Below are positions 1 through 8,589 of a stretch of 64,000 nucleotides of DNA, piece after piece. This DNA is from Flavobacteriaceae bacterium (lineage in GTDB: Bacteria; Bacteroidota; Bacteroidia; Flavobacteriales; Flavobacteriaceae): positions 86,859-150,858 of the forward strand of contig JABHSQ010000007.1 of NCBI GenBank assembly GCA_018669795.1, written 5' to 3'. Position 1 is the first letter of the stretch, and every line of letters begins with the position of its first letter. Under the pieces are notes generated by a model, which worked only from the letters and a program-made list of their open reading frames with translations, did not search any database and had not been told where the DNA came from. The position numbers were made by a program, and so were the translations under genes.

Positions 1-50
1 AAGATTTTATTTTCTGTTGGATTTCAAATTAACAATCAAAAACTTACAAA

Positions 51-1520
51 ATGCTCAAAAATTTCTTAGGGGATAGTCCCCAATGGTATAAATACACAAT
101 AATTGGCTTTTTAATATTTAATATCATATCCTATTTTACATTAGGACCAATCATAACTTCCTGGATACTTATTGCAGAGTTTATATTTACTCTCGCAATG
201 GCTTTAAAGTGTTACCCATTAATATCTGGAGGCCTATTGGCTATTCAAGTTTTAATATTAAACCTTACCAATGCCAAAAATGCATATTATGAAGTAGCAC
301 AAAACTTAGAAGTAATTTTATTGTTAATATTTATGGTCGCGGCCATATATTTTATGAAGCCGTTGCTAATGTTTATTTTTAGTAAGGTTTTTACAAAGGT
401 GAAATCAAAAATGGCATTATCTCTTTTGTTTGTCATTCTTGCAGCTATTCTATCTGCTTTTTTAGATGCATTAACGGTTACTGCAGTTTTAATAAGTGTA
501 GGTGTTGGTTTTTATGGGGTTTATCATAAAATTCATTCTAGTAATCTCGATTTGGATAAAGATGGAATACTAGATCGGAAAGAGCTAAGTGGAGAAACTT
601 TAGAGCAATTTCGTAGTTTTTTACGTAGTCTAATAATGCATGGTGTGGTTGGCACAGCACTAGGAGGTGTAATGACTTTAGTTGGGGAGCCTCAAAATTT
701 ACTAATCGGAGAAAAAATGGGTTGGGATTTTATTGAGTTCTTTTTGCAAATGAAGATTATTACAATTCCGGTATTCTTTGCAGGCTTGCTAACTACAGTA
801 TTTCTTGAAAAATCCAAGCTGTTTGGTTTTGGAGCAAAATTACCAGAAGTCGCTCGTAATATAATTGAAAACTACACTGAAATAGAAGATGATAAAAGAA
901 CTAAAAAAGAGAAACAAAAACTTATAATACAAGCTGTTGCAATGGTTTTGTTGATTATAGGATTGGCATTACATCTTGCTCCTGTAGGGTTTATAGGTTT
1001 AGCTTTAATTATACTCCAAACGGCATTTATGGGTATAACAGATGAACACCAATTAGGTCCAGCCTTTGAAGAAGCTTTACCATTTACTGCATTATTAGTA
1101 GTGTTTTTTGTTATTGTTGCAATGATACATGACCAACATTTATTTAAGCCCATTATTGATTATGCTCTAGCTATGGATACTTCACTTCAGCCGACCATGT
1201 TTTATATAGCTAATGGAATTTTATCAGCTATTAGTGATAATGTTTTTGTGGCTACGGTTTATATAAATGAAGTACAAGCTGCATTTGAAGCTGGTAACTT
1301 AACTAGAGGTGAATATGAAAAATTAGCAATAGCAATTAACACAGGAACAAACTTGCCGAGTGTCGCAACTCCTAATGGTCAGGCAGCATTCTTATTTTTG
1401 TTAACATCTTCATTAGCGCCTTTAATTAATTTATCGTATGGTAAAATGGTAAAAATGGCTTTTCCTTATGCTATTGTACTTGGAGGGGTCGGTTTGCTTT
1501 GTGTTAAATATTTACTTTAA
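51..1520 (+). CDS. nhaB: Na+/H+ antiporter NhaB
   Basis: A 489-residue polytopic inner-membrane protein that by family exchanges cytoplasmic Na+ for periplasmic protons, serving salt and alkaline-pH tolerance. The length fits NhaB (about 500 residues). The sequence has around a dozen hydrophobic segments and the NhaB-like stretches [20 protein letters not shown] (about residue 138), [16 protein letters not shown] (about 205) and [20 protein letters not shown] (about 427). A short hydrophilic loop near residues 165-190 ([17 protein letters not shown]) resembles a Ca-binding EF-hand-like loop, which is also seen in other NhaB proteins. The gene stands alone and is followed by a strong hairpin terminator at about 1610. 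Family assignment is firm; the ion specificity is inferred. Confidence 0.93.
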   Translation: MLKNFLGDSPQWYKYTIIGFLIFNIISYFTLGPIITSWILIAEFIFTLAMALKCYPLISGGLLAIQVLILNLTNAKNAYYEVAQNLEVILLLIFMVAAIYFMKPLLMFIFSKVFTKVKSKMALSLLFVILAAILSAFLDALTVTAVLISVGVGFYGVYHKIHSSNLDLDKDGILDRKELSGETLEQFRSFLRSLIMHGVVGTALGGVMTLVGEPQNLLIGEKMGWDFIEFFLQMKIITIPVFFAGLLTTVFLEKSKLFGFGAKLPEVARNIIENYTEIEDDKRTKKEKQKLIIQAVAMVLLIIGLALHLAPVGFIGLALIILQTAFMGITDEHQLGPAFEEALPFTALLVVFFVIVAMIHDQHLFKPIIDYALAMDTSLQPTMFYIANGILSAISDNVFVATVYINEVQAAFEAGNLTRGEYEKLAIAINTGTNLPSVATPNGQAAFLFLLTSSLAPLINLSYGKMVKMAFPYAIVLGGVGLLCVKYLL

Positions 1521-1609
1521 TACTAAATTTTGGTTTAATTTTGGGACTTTTTTTTTGATAAATATAAAAGACCTCATGAATTAAAATTTAACTCCCAATT
1601 ATAAGTGTT

Positions 1610-1641
1610 AAAGGTTATCATTAAGCTGATAGCCTTTTTTT
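1610..1641 (+). terminator. Rho-independent terminator after nhaB
   Basis: The stem AAGGTTATCA / TGATAGCCTT, with one G-U wobble and a short loop, is followed by a run of seven T. It lies between nhaB and the convergent gene at 1657. Confidence 0.75.
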
Positions 1642-1656
1642 GTTTAGGGCTTTTTA

Positions 1657-2001
1657 TTAGCTCTTTTTCCATACTAATGATTTACTAAAGATTCCAGCAC
1701 TAACTTTAAGTTTTAAATTATCTTCCTGCGCTATAATCTCTACATCATACCATTCTTTACGCTTTGGAGCATAGATTTTTCCAGTCCATTTGTCTCCATC
1801 TTTCTTTAGATCCTTTAAAATCAGTTCTCCAATATCATCCTTAATATCTGATGCTTTGACAACTCCCGACCATAGACTATTTTTTTCACTGACATTTATT
1901 TTGGTATTAGCTTCTCCAGTGTCCCAAAGCCCATCAAGAGTTGATTGAGCTTGTATTGAAAATGAGAGTGATACAATGATTGCTACAAGTAAATTTTTCA
2001 T
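1657..2001 (-). CDS. DUF2147-type small secreted protein
   Basis: A 114-residue protein with an N-terminal signal peptide (cleavage probably after SIQAQ, about residue 19). The mature part LDGLWDTGEANTKINVSEKN, followed by WSGVV and later LVWKK, matches the small beta-barrel DUF2147 family found as single secreted domains throughout Flavobacteriia. Its function is unknown; it is probably periplasmic. It is transcribed convergently with nhaB and shares the terminator region with it. The family call rests on the G-x-W opening, the G-V/K-I strand pattern and the length, so I am fairly but not fully sure. Confidence 0.7.
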   Translation of the reverse strand: MKNLLVAIIVSLSFSIQAQSTLDGLWDTGEANTKINVSEKNSLWSGVVKASDIKDDIGELILKDLKKDGDKWTGKIYAPKRKEWYDVEIIAQEDNLKLKVSAGIFSKSLVWKKS

Positions 2002-2375
2002 AAGTTATTTTTTTTTAGAAATGTGATAGGTTAAAACTGTCAACTATTTTTTTAGCTCCAGTATATATTGGTTAACATTTTTTTGTAATGAAATTTACGG
2101 TTTTATGTGCGAGGAATTTCTGTAGGAAATTCAGATTAACAAAACAAACAAGAACCTTAATTAATTCAAAAATAACACTATTTTTTTTTACACGTCGCTA
2201 GTTTTAGTGCTTTTTCTTTTTTCCATTTAAAAGAGTTTCATAAAAAATAGTTATGCCCTATGTTCTTCTTATTTATTGTTTCTAACCGGTTCTTTTCAAA
2301 TTAATAATCGCCTGATTTATAATTTTATGATCTATTTAAATTGTATACATAATTAAACAAAATGAAAAAATGCAG
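2002..2375. other. Intergenic, no gene seen
   Basis: These 374 AT-rich bases separate two minus-strand genes. I see no ORF with coding character, no RNA gene and no strong hairpin. The stretch next to 2001 presumably holds the promoter of the DUF2147 gene. Confidence 0.5.
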
Positions 2376-3635
2376 CTATTTATCAATAAAGTAATTTATC
2401 AAATATGCTTCCGAAAAATAAGGGTATGCTAGTTTTTTATTAAGTTGGATATAGTCGTTTTTAATAGTTTCCTTTAATGATTTAGTTTTGGCTTCTGAAT
2501 ATAAGAATATACTGTGCAATAAGGTAACATAATCTTCATAGCTATGACTTGTGTTATTTAAACTAAACAACTTTTTATATGTTCTCTGATTGCTCTTGTT
2601 TTGAATCATTTTATGGTAAAACATACCCATTAGGTAAAACAAATTTAAATGATATTTATGGTAATAAAACAGTTTATTTTCACCCAAATCTATGCGCTTA
2701 ATAAGATAGTGCATTAGTACCCTATTCTTTGTGGTAATAGCGGTAATGAAAAGCTCATATGAATAGTCAATTAACAATGATTTAATCCCGGAATGTATTT
2801 TGTAATAAGCGTCTAGAATCTGCTCTAAATCATCATACTTATTTGCCATTATTTTAATCGATAATAACCGACTGCATAGAATAGGATTTAAGTTTGGATT
2901 AAAAGCTAAATTTTCAAAGGAATCTGTAACAGTTTTCTTGTTTAAAAACTTCCTAAACTCTAGGATAGCCTTTGTGAAAATTTGAAGTTCTTTTGTTTTT
3001 TTACTTTTATTAATAACACCTGCCCAATCTGCATAATATCCATTAAGACTTGAATAATCAACAAACGTTAAATATACACAACGTAAAAAATTAGTGTTAT
3101 ATAAAAATGCATTGTCTTCCAAATGTTGTTTTCTCAGCAATAAACCAATCGAGTTTCCAATAAATAAGACTTCTGAATAAGAAAAATTGTCATACGCTAA
3201 TTCTTCTAACTCAAATACTTGATTTAAAATGGAATACTGCTTGTTATAAAGTAATTCCCTGGATAGGATAATGATAAAGCTCACAAAATCTTCAGGACTA
3301 CTTTTTGTGTCTTGAACTAATTTTATTATTTCGGTTTTATCAGCATGGTAAACAGCCCTAAAAACTAATACTGATAAATAGTTTTTTTCTTCCTTTAGAT
3401 ACGTTTGCATAAAATGAATGTAATGCTTGTACCCAATAAATTTTGCCAAGGTATTTAGGGTTTTTTTATTAGCTTTAACGTTTGGTGCCAAACCAAATAC
3501 TCGTCTTATTGTATTATAGCTAATTTCAATATCAATTGTTTCTAATATTGCATTTGAAAGCAATTCGCAATCGCCTCGATTTAGAATCTTTTGGCCTAAT
3601 TTTTTTTCAATATTTTTTTTTAATATATCAAGCAT
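2376..3635 (-). CDS. Uncharacterised protein with HTH-like N-terminus
   Basis: A 419-residue soluble protein with no signal peptide. Residues 1-75 (ILNRGDCELLSNAILETIDI, then SYNTIRRVFGLAP and LNTLAKFIGYKHYIHFM) match a small helical N-terminal module seen in many flavobacterial proteins of unknown role. It looks like a helix-turn-helix: it would recognise through SYNTIRRVFG and continue into a cysteine-free helical repeat. The rest is leucine- and tyrosine-rich alpha-helix resembling degenerate TPR-like repeats. It may be a regulator, but no family function is known to me. Two 11-bp-spaced copies of TATGTATCA sit immediately upstream of the start and could be its operator. Confidence 0.6.
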   Translation of the reverse strand: MLDILKKNIEKKLGQKILNRGDCELLSNAILETIDIEISYNTIRRVFGLAPNVKANKKTLNTLAKFIGYKHYIHFMQTYLKEEKNYLSVLVFRAVYHADKTEIIKLVQDTKSSPEDFVSFIIILSRELLYNKQYSILNQVFELEELAYDNFSYSEVLFIGNSIGLLLRKQHLEDNAFLYNTNFLRCVYLTFVDYSSLNGYYADWAGVINKSKKTKELQIFTKAILEFRKFLNKKTVTDSFENLAFNPNLNPILCSRLLSIKIMANKYDDLEQILDAYYKIHSGIKSLLIDYSYELFITAITTKNRVLMHYLIKRIDLGENKLFYYHKYHLNLFYLMGMFYHKMIQNKSNQRTYKKLFSLNNTSHSYEDYVTLLHSIFLYSEAKTKSLKETIKNDYIQLNKKLAYPYFSEAYLINYFIDK

Positions 3636-3636
3636 A

Positions 3637-3657
3637 TATGTATCATTTATGTATCAA
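3637..3657. promoter_or_regulatory. Tandem TATGTATCA repeat upstream of the 2376 gene
   Basis: TATGTATCAT (3637-3646) and TATGTATCAA (3648-3657) are direct repeats with an 11-bp period, about one helical turn. They abut the start codon of the minus-strand gene at 3635. This arrangement is typical of an operator for a protein binding in tandem. No regulator is proven; autoregulation is inferred. Confidence 0.35.
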
Positions 3658-3865
3658 ATATAAGAATATTTTGTTATAATTTTGTTATATAAAGAAAAAC
3701 AGAAGGTTTATAATAAATTTAAAAACCCTGGGTTTCTAAAAGATAAATGTTTTATGATTCCTTTATAAGGAACAAAGAACATTGACCATAGAGTTCAATC
3801 CATCACTTAGTAATCAATTTGGTGATGCTGTAGAACTGGAAATTAAAAAATACAATATTAATAGT

Positions 3866-3991
3866 ATGGCAGATCAAGAAACATATATTAGCAGTGCAGT
3901 ACGAAGATATAAAAATGAATTAATTACTTGGGGATGCATCGCCCTATTTGGAATGCTAGCAATAATCTTCTATCACATTATGATCGTTTAA
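3866..3991 (+). CDS. Small single-span membrane protein (41 aa)
   Basis: A 41-residue protein: a polar N-terminus (MADQETYISSAVRRYKNELI) followed by one transmembrane helix from about W22 to the end. The frame is open further upstream to a TTG at 3782, which would give 69 residues. I choose the ATG at 3866 because a second, broken copy at 49945-50066 (minus) aligns from a matching ATG onward. Similarity between the two loci also continues past the stop codon for about 80 bases. The function is unknown. A protein this small may act as a membrane regulator or be a remnant. Confidence 0.5.
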   Translation: MADQETYISSAVRRYKNELITWGCIALFGMLAIIFYHIMIV

Positions 3992-4379
3992 TGTTAAAGT
4001 GGATTATTGAGTAGCAAATTAGAAGGCTTATCCCTTTTTCAGTTAGATGTCATTGAAAAAAATTAAAACCCACTACGAATAAAAATAGTTACGAAGTTTA
4101 CAAAAAAACGTCCAATAAAGAAAATACTAGTAATATCAAAAATTAGACAAAAGAGAGTTTTTCCTAATTCAAATAAAATTATTATTCTAACTTTATCCAA
4201 CAATATATTTCAACTAGTTTAAGGTAGGTGTATTTTAATACACCTATTATTTTGCAAGAAATAAAATAGTATTATCTTGTGTAAAAATTACAGATATAGA
4301 TGAACTATTACAGTTTTAAAAATCAATCTTAGCTTTAGTAAAATCAATAAAATAGTACCCTATAAATAATATTTTATGT
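3992..4379. other. Intergenic with degraded downstream homology and a palindrome
   Basis: 388 bases without an intact gene. The first 80 or so bases resemble the sequence that follows the small-protein copy at about 49.9 kb, where that sequence is still an open frame (49713-49952, minus). Here it is interrupted by stops, so it looks like a decayed gene end. A perfect inverted repeat lies at 4225-4246. The last 130 bases should contain the promoter of the Kelch-type gene at 4380. Confidence 0.45.
4225..4246. repeat. Inverted repeat TAGGTGTATT-TT-AATACACCTA
   Basis: Two 10-bp arms form a near-perfect palindrome around a TT centre. A longer version with the same core lies at 50122-50149, next to the second copy of the small membrane-protein gene. 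There is no T-run after it, so it is more like a protein-binding site than a terminator. Confidence 0.55.
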
Positions 4380-5711
4380 ATGCATAAGAAGTTGTTTTTT
4401 ATAATCTTTCTCATTGGATTCAATTCATTTGGCCAAGAGATCTATATTGATACTGAATCAAACTACTCCTTTAATAAGAACAATGAAGAGTTGTTGATTT
4501 TTAAAAAAGATTCTGTTTCTATATACGATGTAAACAGTTTTCACCTGCTTGAAAAAAAAGAAATAATATCCCCACCTAATTTTGACTTCTCAGTATATCA
4601 TATACTAGATAAAGAGCCCATTCATTTCGTAGAAATTAATGGAGGTAAAGTGTATCAATTAAATAATGACACCATTCAAAGAATTGATAATTCATATACC
4701 CACAAAATGGTTTGGCAGAGTAATGTGTTTACTTACAATGACACTATATATCGTTATGGGGGTTATGGTTTTTGGACCACCAACAATAAACTTACTTTTT
4801 ATGATACTGTTACTAACGAATGGCAAATTATTAGCTCAGTTAATGGAATCTATCCTAAAGGATCATGTTCTAGTTTTTATGAAATTTTAAATGATAAACT
4901 TTATATCATAGGTGGGGAAAAAGTAAATCCAGAAGATTTAAATCAGAGAATAAATAACGATGAAATATGGAGTTTTGATTTTAAAGCAAAAAAATGGGAA
5001 AACTTAGGGGTATTAAGTCATAGTATTGAGTATAGCAATAACTCCTTTGAATTAAATGGGAATATTTTTTCTTCCACTTATGAATTTATTGTAGAGGTTG
5101 ACTTAAAAAACAACCTATTAAAACAATACGCTTTAGATCCAATGATTCAAAAAACAATTGATGTATTTTATAAACCCTTTGTACATAAAGATAATATTTA
5201 CCTATGGATTCAATATGATTCTGGACTAAAGCTTGTAAAAACAAAGCTTGATACATTAAATTTTAATCTTATAAATGAACAAGCTCTTGTAAAGAATAAC
5301 TACATAGTTGTCTTAAAATTATTGATCGTTATTGCCTGTATAATTTTTTTAATATTCCTTTTTTCGATTAAGAAGAAGTATAAAGAGAACTCGAATAAAC
5401 TACTATTTAAAAACAACAAAGTTTTTATTAAAGATAATTTTACAAATATTAATGCTGACGAAAACAAATTATTAACACTGCTCATTAACAATGACTTTAG
5501 CATCACAAATGAAAATCTCGTAAATAACTTTTATAATGCTGATTTAGATCGAAGTCAAAATATTAGAAATATAAATAAATTTATTTCTGATTTAAATTTA
5601 AAATTGAAAACGATGCTAAATTCAAACAATGATATACTTTATAAAACAGTTAATCCTTTAGATAAAAGGATGAAAATTGTGATGCTAAATCGAGACTTTA
5701 TCAGAAATTAG
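4380..5711 (+). CDS. Kelch-like sensor with transmembrane helix and putative winged-helix tail
   Basis: A 443-residue protein. Residues 1-18 form a signal peptide (FLIGFNSFGQ). Residues about 20-300 contain Kelch/beta-propeller-like strands such as YRYGGYGFWTTNNKLTFYD and LYIIGGEKVNP with a following IWSFDFKAKKWENLG. A single transmembrane helix follows (about 308-330, VVLKLLIVIACIIFLIFLF) and then a KKKYK stop-transfer. The cytoplasmic tail, about 345-443, has the order expected of an OmpR-type winged helix: a short strand, NADENKLLTLLINND, two helices (NIRNINKFISDLNLKLK) and a terminal hairpin ending in KIVMLNRDF. This reads as a membrane-bound one-component regulator. The DNA-binding part is inferred from pattern and not from strong identity. 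Confidence 0.6.
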   Translation: MHKKLFFIIFLIGFNSFGQEIYIDTESNYSFNKNNEELLIFKKDSVSIYDVNSFHLLEKKEIISPPNFDFSVYHILDKEPIHFVEINGGKVYQLNNDTIQRIDNSYTHKMVWQSNVFTYNDTIYRYGGYGFWTTNNKLTFYDTVTNEWQIISSVNGIYPKGSCSSFYEILNDKLYIIGGEKVNPEDLNQRINNDEIWSFDFKAKKWENLGVLSHSIEYSNNSFELNGNIFSSTYEFIVEVDLKNNLLKQYALDPMIQKTIDVFYKPFVHKDNIYLWIQYDSGLKLVKTKLDTLNFNLINEQALVKNNYIVVLKLLIVIACIIFLIFLFSIKKKYKENSNKLLFKNNKVFIKDNFTNINADENKLLTLLINNDFSITNENLVNNFYNADLDRSQNIRNINKFISDLNLKLKTMLNSNNDILYKTVNPLDKRMKIVMLNRDFIRN

Positions 5712-5876
5712 GATTGGTGGTACTAGTCTTCAATCCTGGTTTAGAAACTAAATCATAGGCATATCTTCCTCTGTTAATTCAGCAATTTCTATAACTTGAA
5801 TCGTTTACCCAACAATTAGTTTTAAATTAAAATTAAATATTTTTGTATATTTGAATCTAACTTAAAATATAAATAA

Positions 5877-6287
5877 ATGAAAAATCTTTTAATTGCATTC
5901 GTTTTTATAGTAGGATTTCAAACGCTTTTAGCACAAGACACAATTACTGATACTGAAAAAACAGAATTGCTTGCAAAAAGCCCTTTTAACAGCCTATATC
6001 CAACATCAATTTTAAAAAGTTCAGACCAATACTTTGCATCGCAAATGGAGTTATTTTCTAAAGGAGCTATCAATGAAAAAAACGCACATTTAATAGCTTT
6101 AGGTACTTCTGCTGCTACAAAATGTGACTATTGTATTCCATATCATATTTCTGAAGCAAAAAGACTTGGCGCTACTGATGAAGAAATTAAAACTGCAATT
6201 CTTATTGCAGCAGATGTGATGCGAATGAGTACGTTGTTTTATGGAAATGAGTTTGACCTAGAAGCTTTTAAAGCGATGCTAAAATAA
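5877..6287 (+). CDS. Exported carboxymuconolactone decarboxylase / AhpD-like protein
   Basis: A 136-residue protein with a signal peptide (to about LLAQD, residue 21) and an AhpD-type all-helical domain. The redox motif KCDYCIPYHISEAKRLGATDEEI (about 81-103) holds the CxxC followed by H that defines the alkylhydroperoxidase-like branch of the family. By family it is a thiol-based peroxide-reducing or disulfide protein; export to the periplasm is inferred from the leader. A TATATTTG -7 box lies at 5846-5853, giving a short leader to the ATG. The gene is monocistronic. The domain call is firm, the substrate unknown. Confidence 0.85.
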   Translation: MKNLLIAFVFIVGFQTLLAQDTITDTEKTELLAKSPFNSLYPTSILKSSDQYFASQMELFSKGAINEKNAHLIALGTSAATKCDYCIPYHISEAKRLGATDEEIKTAILIAADVMRMSTLFYGNEFDLEAFKAMLK

Positions 6288-6446
6288 AAAAATGAACTTT
6301 ACAAAAATGCAGGCTTTTTTGTGTCTAAATTCAAACCTAACTTCAAATTTATTGCAAAAAAGGCTACAATAAATTGGCTTTTTCAATAAAAATTGCCTCC
6401 CTAAAATATTCTAACTATATTTACAGTTAATTTATAACTTTTTATT

Positions 6447-6638
6447 ATGAGTAACGGAACAGTAAAATTTTTCAATAATTCTAAAGGATTTGGATTCATC
6501 ACTCCAGAAGAAGGTGACAAAGATGTGTTTGTACATGTAAATGGACTAGTCGATGAAATCAATGAAGGTGACAAAGTAAGCTTCGATGTAGAAGAAGGTC
6601 CAAAAGGATTGAATGCAACAAATGTTAAAGTAATTTAA
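6447..6638 (+). CDS. cspA: Cold-shock protein, CspA family
   Basis: A 63-residue single cold-shock domain that binds single-stranded RNA and DNA as an RNA chaperone. Both RNA-binding motifs are present: RNP1 KGFGFI (residues 13-18) and RNP2 VFVHV (27-31). The opening SNGTVKFFNNSKGFGFI is nearly canonical, with NNS in place of the more usual NxxK. The gene stands alone and is followed by its own terminator. Paralogue numbering cannot be decided from sequence, so the symbol is a family label. Confidence 0.92.
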   Translation: MSNGTVKFFNNSKGFGFITPEEGDKDVFVHVNGLVDEINEGDKVSFDVEEGPKGLNATNVKVI

Positions 6639-6949
6639 TTAATTACTTTAAACATATTAGTATCGAGAAGCTTGTCCATTTGGATAGGCTTTTTTTTATT
6701 TAGCATAGAAATATTCTTGTGTTAAGGGTATATCATTTTTATACATTGGAGGATATACATTAATTCAATGTAAAACAAAAAAACAAACTTGGGGTTCTTC
6801 CCCGGGTTAATATCCCCATCTTTTTACTTTTTAAAGAGTTTAGATTGCCTTAAAGGCAACACCATTTATAATTACTGTTAATAAATATATTTCTAAGTGA
6901 TTTATTTTCAGTATATTTATAATAATAATCATAAAAAAACATTTTAATT
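6639..6949. other. Intergenic between csp and the GlsB-like gene
   Basis: 311 bases. After the csp terminator I see a G/C-rich patch (GGGG-TTCTT-CCCC, about 6791) unusual for this AT-rich region, and a short perfect hairpin TTGCCTT-A-AAGGCAA near 6847-6861. TATATTT-like -7 candidates lie just before 6950. There is no ORF of note. Confidence 0.4.
6667..6698 (+). terminator. Terminator of the cold-shock gene
   Basis: The stem AAGCTTGTCC / GGATAGGCTT (two G-U pairs) has a five-base loop and is followed by eight T. Confidence 0.75.
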
Positions 6950-7195
6950 ATGGGTATTTTAGCAACATTAATCATTGGAGCCCTAGCAGGTTGGTTAGGC
7001 AGTGAGTTTTATAAAGGAAGTGGACTGGGTTTAATAGGTAATATTGTAGTAGGTGTTATTGGAAGTATTGTAGGTTCTAGCCTTTTAGGTTATTTAGGAG
7101 TTAGTTTAGGAGATGGTTGGATAAGTGATGTATTAACAGGTGCTATTGGGGCAGTTGTGATCTTATTTATATTTAATTTATTTTTTAAGAAATAG
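6950..7195 (+). CDS. GlsB/YeaQ/YmgE-family stress membrane protein
   Basis: An 81-residue very hydrophobic protein with three predicted membrane helices. Its glycine-rich pattern GALAGWLGSEFYKGSGLGLIGNIVVGVIGSIVG, ending LLGYLG, is typical of the transglycosylase-associated/GlsB family. Members are small inner-membrane proteins induced by general stress, and their biochemical activity is unknown. The gene has its own upstream spacer and no close neighbour on the same strand. The family name transglycosylase-associated does not imply enzymatic activity here. Confidence 0.88.
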   Translation: MGILATLIIGALAGWLGSEFYKGSGLGLIGNIVVGVIGSIVGSSLLGYLGVSLGDGWISDVLTGAIGAVVILFIFNLFFKK

Positions 7196-7352
7196 TATTT
7201 TCTGTAACTAACAGCCTATTGCTAATCATTTTTTTAAATAATTACAAGAACTCAAGGCAATATAATTCTTTAAAGGGCCCTTGTGTCATGAATACATAAA
7301 CTTAACGATTAGAATCGTTTTGAGATTCCTATTAAATGGAAAAATTAGCATA

Positions 7353-7853
7353 TTAAAAGAAGCTATTCCAGTGACTTAGTGCCTCCCAACTAAATAGTCC
7401 AAGAAACATAAATGAAACAAATAGTTTCATAAAGGTAGAAGCAATAAAACCTAAGAAGGATCCAAAAGCTGCTTTTAAAGCTTGGGGTCCTTTTGTTTTA
7501 TTAAAAACAAACTCACCTATAAAAGCTCCTGCAAAAGGGCCGATTAAAAACCCAAAAGGGATTGGAGATAGTAGCCCAATAATTAAACCTAATACCGCTC
7601 CAATAGCACCAGCTTTACTTCCTCCAAATTTTTTAGTACTAATTGCAGGCATCATATAATCTAATAAAAAGATGCCGATGGCAATGATAAAAGTGATTCC
7701 TAAAAACCAATAATTAGTAGGAATACCTTCGGTTAATTCTAATAATAACAATCCTAGCCAACCAAAAGGAGGTCCTGGAAGTACCGGAAACACACTGCCT
7801 ACAATTCCTATTATACATAAGATTAAACCTATAATTACTAATACAATATCCAT
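7353..7853 (-). CDS. DUF456 membrane protein
   Basis: A 166-residue polytopic protein with about five hydrophobic segments. It carries the family hallmarks GSVFPVLPGPPFGWLGLLLL near the N-terminus and KFGGSKAGAIGAVLGLIIG, then GPFAGAFIGEF, in the glycine-rich middle. DUF456 proteins are small inner-membrane proteins of unknown function, common across Bacteroidota. A small hairpin (TTCCTG/CAGGAA, about 7860-7876) sits directly upstream of the start and may affect translation of the minus-strand transcript. It is divergently arranged with the thioredoxin-like gene at 8061. Confidence 0.85.
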   Translation of the reverse strand: MDIVLVIIGLILCIIGIVGSVFPVLPGPPFGWLGLLLLELTEGIPTNYWFLGITFIIAIGIFLLDYMMPAISTKKFGGSKAGAIGAVLGLIIGLLSPIPFGFLIGPFAGAFIGEFVFNKTKGPQALKAAFGSFLGFIASTFMKLFVSFMFLGLFSWEALSHWNSFF

Positions 7854-8060
7854 ATTAATTTCCTGTAAAAACAGGAATCTCGTTAAATTATTTTTGTATT
7901 AACAAAGATAAATAAAACAATTAATATTCATAAATGTTATGTTGTAGTTTAGAGGGATTTACTATTTTTAGCCTATAAACAAGTACATAAAATTTTAAAC
8001 TTCCAATTAAATGATAAATGGTGAACAGCATTGACCTATTCTATAAAATAATATACCCAC

Positions 8061-8579
8061 ATGAAAAATAAACTATTTCTTTTCGTTTTTGCATTATTAT
8101 TAAATGGCACTCAACTAATTGCACAAGAAATTAATTGGATGACTATTGAAGAAGCTGAAGCTGCTACAAAAAAAGAGCCAAAAAAAATATTAATTGACGT
8201 GTATACCAATTGGTGTGGCTATTGTAAAAAAATGGATGCAACAACTTTTAAAAATAAAGACCTCATTGCGTACCTTAATAAAAAGTTTTATTGTGTGAAA
8301 CTAGATGGAGAGAATAAAAACACACTTACTTTTAAAGAAAAGAAATTTAATTTTGTAGATTCAGGGAAAAGAGGTTATAATGAGTTGCCTGCCAGTTTAT
8401 TAAAAGGCAAGTTAAGTTATCCAACATTTGTTTATTTAGATAAAGAATTAAAGGTGTTATTGGTGATGCCTGGTTATAGAAAAGCTGTAGAAATGCTTCC
8501 TATTGTCTCTTATTTAGGGGATGATATTTATAAAGATATGAAATGGGAAGCATATGTAAAACAAGCTAAAGGGAAATAA
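8061..8579 (+). CDS. Secreted thioredoxin-fold protein (CGYC)
   Basis: A 172-residue protein with a signal peptide (to about QLIAQ, residue 21) and a thioredoxin fold of the DUF255/thioredoxin_7 type. The active site is NWCGYCKKMDATTF (about 48-61) and the cis-proline loop is LSYPTFVYLD (about 117-126). A CGYC motif and periplasmic location suggest a thiol-disulfide reductase or chaperone; the partner is unknown. It lies 10 bases upstream of a lipoprotein gene with which it probably forms a two-gene operon. Confidence 0.85.
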   Translation: MKNKLFLFVFALLLNGTQLIAQEINWMTIEEAEAATKKEPKKILIDVYTNWCGYCKKMDATTFKNKDLIAYLNKKFYCVKLDGENKNTLTFKEKKFNFVDSGKRGYNELPASLLKGKLSYPTFVYLDKELKVLLVMPGYRKAVEMLPIVSYLGDDIYKDMKWEAYVKQAKGK

Positions 8580-8589
8580 TAGCATTAAG

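Noticed and set aside
3782..3865. An upstream extension of the small membrane-protein gene starting at a TTG
   Set aside because: The second copy of the locus aligns from an ATG equivalent to 3866 and does not support the extra 28 residues. I keep the shorter form but cannot exclude the longer one.
5704..5825. Protein-like minus-strand stretches (VIEIAELTEEDMP, then in another frame YDLVSKPGLKTSTTNP) behind the Kelch gene
   Set aside because: They are short and in two frames, and I recognise no family. They may be a decayed gene end, but the evidence is too weak to list.
6847..6861. Hairpin TTGCCTT-A-AAGGCAA as a terminator or riboswitch
   Set aside because: It has no T-tract and lies 100 bases before the next gene, and no riboswitch core could be recognised.
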